Part shown: piece by piece, positions 62,166 to 64,000 of the stretch
Layout: each line of letters opens with the position of its first letter
Position numbering within the stretch: the stretch's first letter is position 1
Assembly (NCBI GenBank): GCA_028023455.1
Contig: JAQFVV010006231.1
Span: forward strand, 3,431,478-3,495,477
Length of the DNA: 64,000 nt
DNA from: Epiperipatus broadwayi
Lineage: Eukaryota; Onychophora; Udeonychophora; Euonychophora; Peripatidae
Direction of reading: 5' to 3'
Position numbers and translations under genes: made by a program
Notes under the pieces: generated by a model
Told to the model about the DNA's origin: nothing
Databases searched by the model: none
What the model saw: only the letters and a program-made list of their open reading frames with translations

Positions 62166-63325
62166 GATAAAGGTTTATTATAGCGGCCCCAATATGTTGG
62201 CCTCTAATGTTTAAAATTATAACTAAATTGTTTGAAAATCTTATGTATATGCTATTATATTACAATGAAAATTTATTCAAATGTAAAAGATAATAATAAT
62301 AAAAAAACATTTAACTTTTTAAGCATAATTGTGTCCTATGCATATTAGGAAGTTGGAGAAAAAAGCGGTATTGCTGTGTCTAATCCGGAAGGCAAATTCA
62401 TGCAGGTACAATGAAAACAAAGCTCTGCTGGTACCAGGTTGGAATTTCAGCTTACTCTTTGCTCTCATTCACATATTTTCAATATTCTAGATGTGTATGA
62501 CTTGGTCTTTGAGATGCATGAAGTTTTCCTGATGGACAACAACCGAATGCATATACACATCATTGTTGAGACTGCTAATGTTATTGTACATAACTCGGCC
62601 ATTTGAAATGTGCGCACCTGGTAAAATGTACTGCTGTACCAGGCCTTTCAGTGTATCAGTGGTCCTGTCTGGAACTTCTGTCAAGAAGTACTTTCTTGAT
62701 ACTCTTTCTATACCACCAAAGACCCAATGACCTCTTTGTATAGTCCCCCTGTGGTATTTTGGTGGAAATAATACATTTCATCCTGTAGAATACATCACCA
62801 ACGAACACCGCACTGTTAGCATAAGGCATAGTTCTTCAGAAGGAGTCTTCCTGCAAGCCAATTCCGGAGTTTGGATGGCATTCCATAACTGATGCAGATT
62901 CCATTTTTCTGCCAGAATAGCAGCAACATTCAAAATTTCATAATCTGGAACTAAACATGTAGCAGCCATTTTTTCCAACTATAAAACTGAACATGTGTGC
63001 GTGTAATTCCAACTGTTGAACACAGATAGTGTTTTTTTTTTGTAATGTGCTAGAAATGTAGATAGTTTAAATTCTTAAGTTGTAGATAGTTTAAATTCTT
63101 AACTTTCAAATAAATTAAAACTAATTCTTTTAATTAATGTTGTGTAATTAATCCAACATTCAAATTCTTTAAAAAGGTAAATGTTTTTTTTATTATTTTT
63201 ACATTTGATTAAATTTTAATAGAATTGTAATATAGTAGCATATACGTAAGATTTTCCAACAATTTAGTTATAATTTTAAACAATAGAGAACCAACATATT
63301 GGGGCCGTTATAGTAAACCTTTACC
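62166..63325 (-). mobile_element. Merlin-superfamily DNA transposon (copy C), internally deleted
   Basis: The inverted terminal repeats are about 160 bp long and highly similar (left 62166-62322, right 63166-63325). They start G(A/G)TAAAGGTTTA and include 'cggccccaatatgttgg'. Identical 8-bp duplications AATATTTT flank it (62158-62165 and 63326-63333). The terminal sequence differs from copies A and B, so this is a different Merlin family. It carries a broken transposase on the minus strand. Confidence 0.9.
62345..62980 (-). pseudogene. Merlin transposase, ISXO2-like, broken
   Basis: On the minus strand the protein starts with an open 66-codon segment (62978-62778) that begins 'MEKMAATCLVPDYEILN'. 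After a frameshift, 'KYHRG' and 'GHWVFGGIERVSRKYFLTEV' follow (about 62690-62762), the signature of Merlin/IS1595 DDE domains. The next segment (62684-62487) has 'DRTTDTLKGLVQQYILPGAH'. Here the second catalytic Asp position appears as Asn ('SNGRVMY'), and the 'VHQENF' motif follows. A further frameshift leads to 'KSKLKFQPGTSRALFS' and 'YLHEFAFRIRH' (about 62360-62440), the conserved tail. The DNA-binding region expected between the first two segments is missing. Not functional. Confidence 0.85.
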
Positions 63326-63333
63326 AATATTTT

Positions 63334-63635
63334 TTGTCATCCATATTTGCTATCATATAAGTTATATTCTTAATGGTATCCACATTATTTTGTTGCTGGG
63401 AAAGGTTAACGTTAATATTATTAATTCAACACATAGCAATAAGTAATATTTTTATAGGATAAAAGTTTGTCTCATCAGCTAGTAGTCCTCACAAATTTTA
63501 TGATTAGCCCAATTTGAAAAGAATAAAAAAAAGAAAACTGAAAGAAAAAAGAATATTAGAGATTAGTTTTGCGATGATAGTTACTTTATTTGTAACATTG
63601 CATGCTATTTTTTAATATTTTCAGCAGCACCCTTT
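63334..63635. other. AT-rich non-coding DNA
   Basis: Nothing is recognised between Merlin copy C and the LINE remnant. Confidence 0.6.
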
Positions 63636-63639
63636 CTTT

Positions 63640-64000
63640 ACTAAAAAGGTTTGACACATTTTTCAATTTCCCATCATATTCTAGTTTCAATCATATCTCC
63701 CCAAATGAAAGGAATCAATAATACAATTCTTTAAAGTATCTTTGAAACAATCTTTATATGTAAATCCAACTCTGCCTCTCTCAAAGAATCCATGCTTAAG
63801 TTCACAATAATAGACCACTTTACATTAGTAAACTATATAGTATCGCATCTAGCAATTTGAAGATCATAATGATTGATCTTGTGATCTTACCATTTTATTT
63901 TTGAAATTTTACTGGGCATTTTTATATTTTTGTATTACCGTGCAGCAATTAATGATTATAACTCGACTTTACATTTTCCAATACATTCTATAATGAGATC
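63640..64000 (-). pseudogene. LINE reverse transcriptase C-terminal remnant, cut by the window end
   Basis: On the minus strand, 'YCELKHGFFERGRVGFTYKD' and a following 'CFKDTLKNCII' (about 63725-63815) match the Tyr-Gly-Glu-Leu...Lys-Asp...Leu-Lys tail of the LINE class at 13560-14615. The 5' part would lie beyond 64000. Stops are present. Confidence 0.7.

Overview
This window looks like non-genic nuclear DNA from an AT-rich animal, most likely an invertebrate. By eye it is only about a quarter G+C. It has no long open reading frames, no operon layout and no ribosome binding sites. Recognisable coding matter is almost all decayed transposon, and the background is full of A/T runs and TA, TG and AAT microsatellites. 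I cannot fix the phylum. I found no convincing host gene, rRNA or functional tRNA.

Layout. 1-3.1 kb: AT-rich DNA, an inverted copy of a dispersed repeat (R1), and a 168-bp hAT miniature element (2942-3109) that closely resembles horizontally transferred vertebrate hAT elements. 3.36-5.72 kb: a 2.35-kb Merlin DNA transposon with inverted ends, an 8-bp target duplication and a broken DDE transposase. 6-9 kb: G+C-richer islands of unknown nature and a promoter-like block. 9-13.5 kb: AT-rich DNA, a dispersed repeat and a palindromic MITE. 13.5-18 kb: two decayed LINE regions on the minus strand and an R1 copy. 20.1-21.3 kb: a pogo/Tigger element keeping only the transposase C-terminus. 22.7-24.0 kb: a non-autonomous Merlin element with internal tandem repeats. 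26.1-27.8 kb: two decayed LINE reverse transcriptases. 28-31 kb: a foldback and minisatellites. 34.6 kb: a 206-bp hairpin flanked by a 15-bp direct repeat. 38-43.4 kb: a dense repeat complex with tandem duplications, a tRNA-like unit, R1 copies around a foldback family (F), a long foldback with a tRNA-like centre, and a direct-plus-inverted composite. 44.5-45.2 kb: an RTE-like LINE. 50.2 kb: a young-looking F palindrome. 52.4-54 kb: a possible LTR-type unit. 62.2-63.3 kb: a third Merlin copy. 63.6-64 kb: a LINE C-terminus running off the window.

How it fits together. The window records several transposon classes: Merlin, hAT, pogo, palindromic MITEs and at least three LINE types. Autonomous copies are all broken and several small copies are non-autonomous. 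The least ordinary items are the vertebrate-like hAT element, the three Merlin copies with readable target duplications, and the hairpin-forming repeats that carry tRNA-like or CCAAT-box signals.
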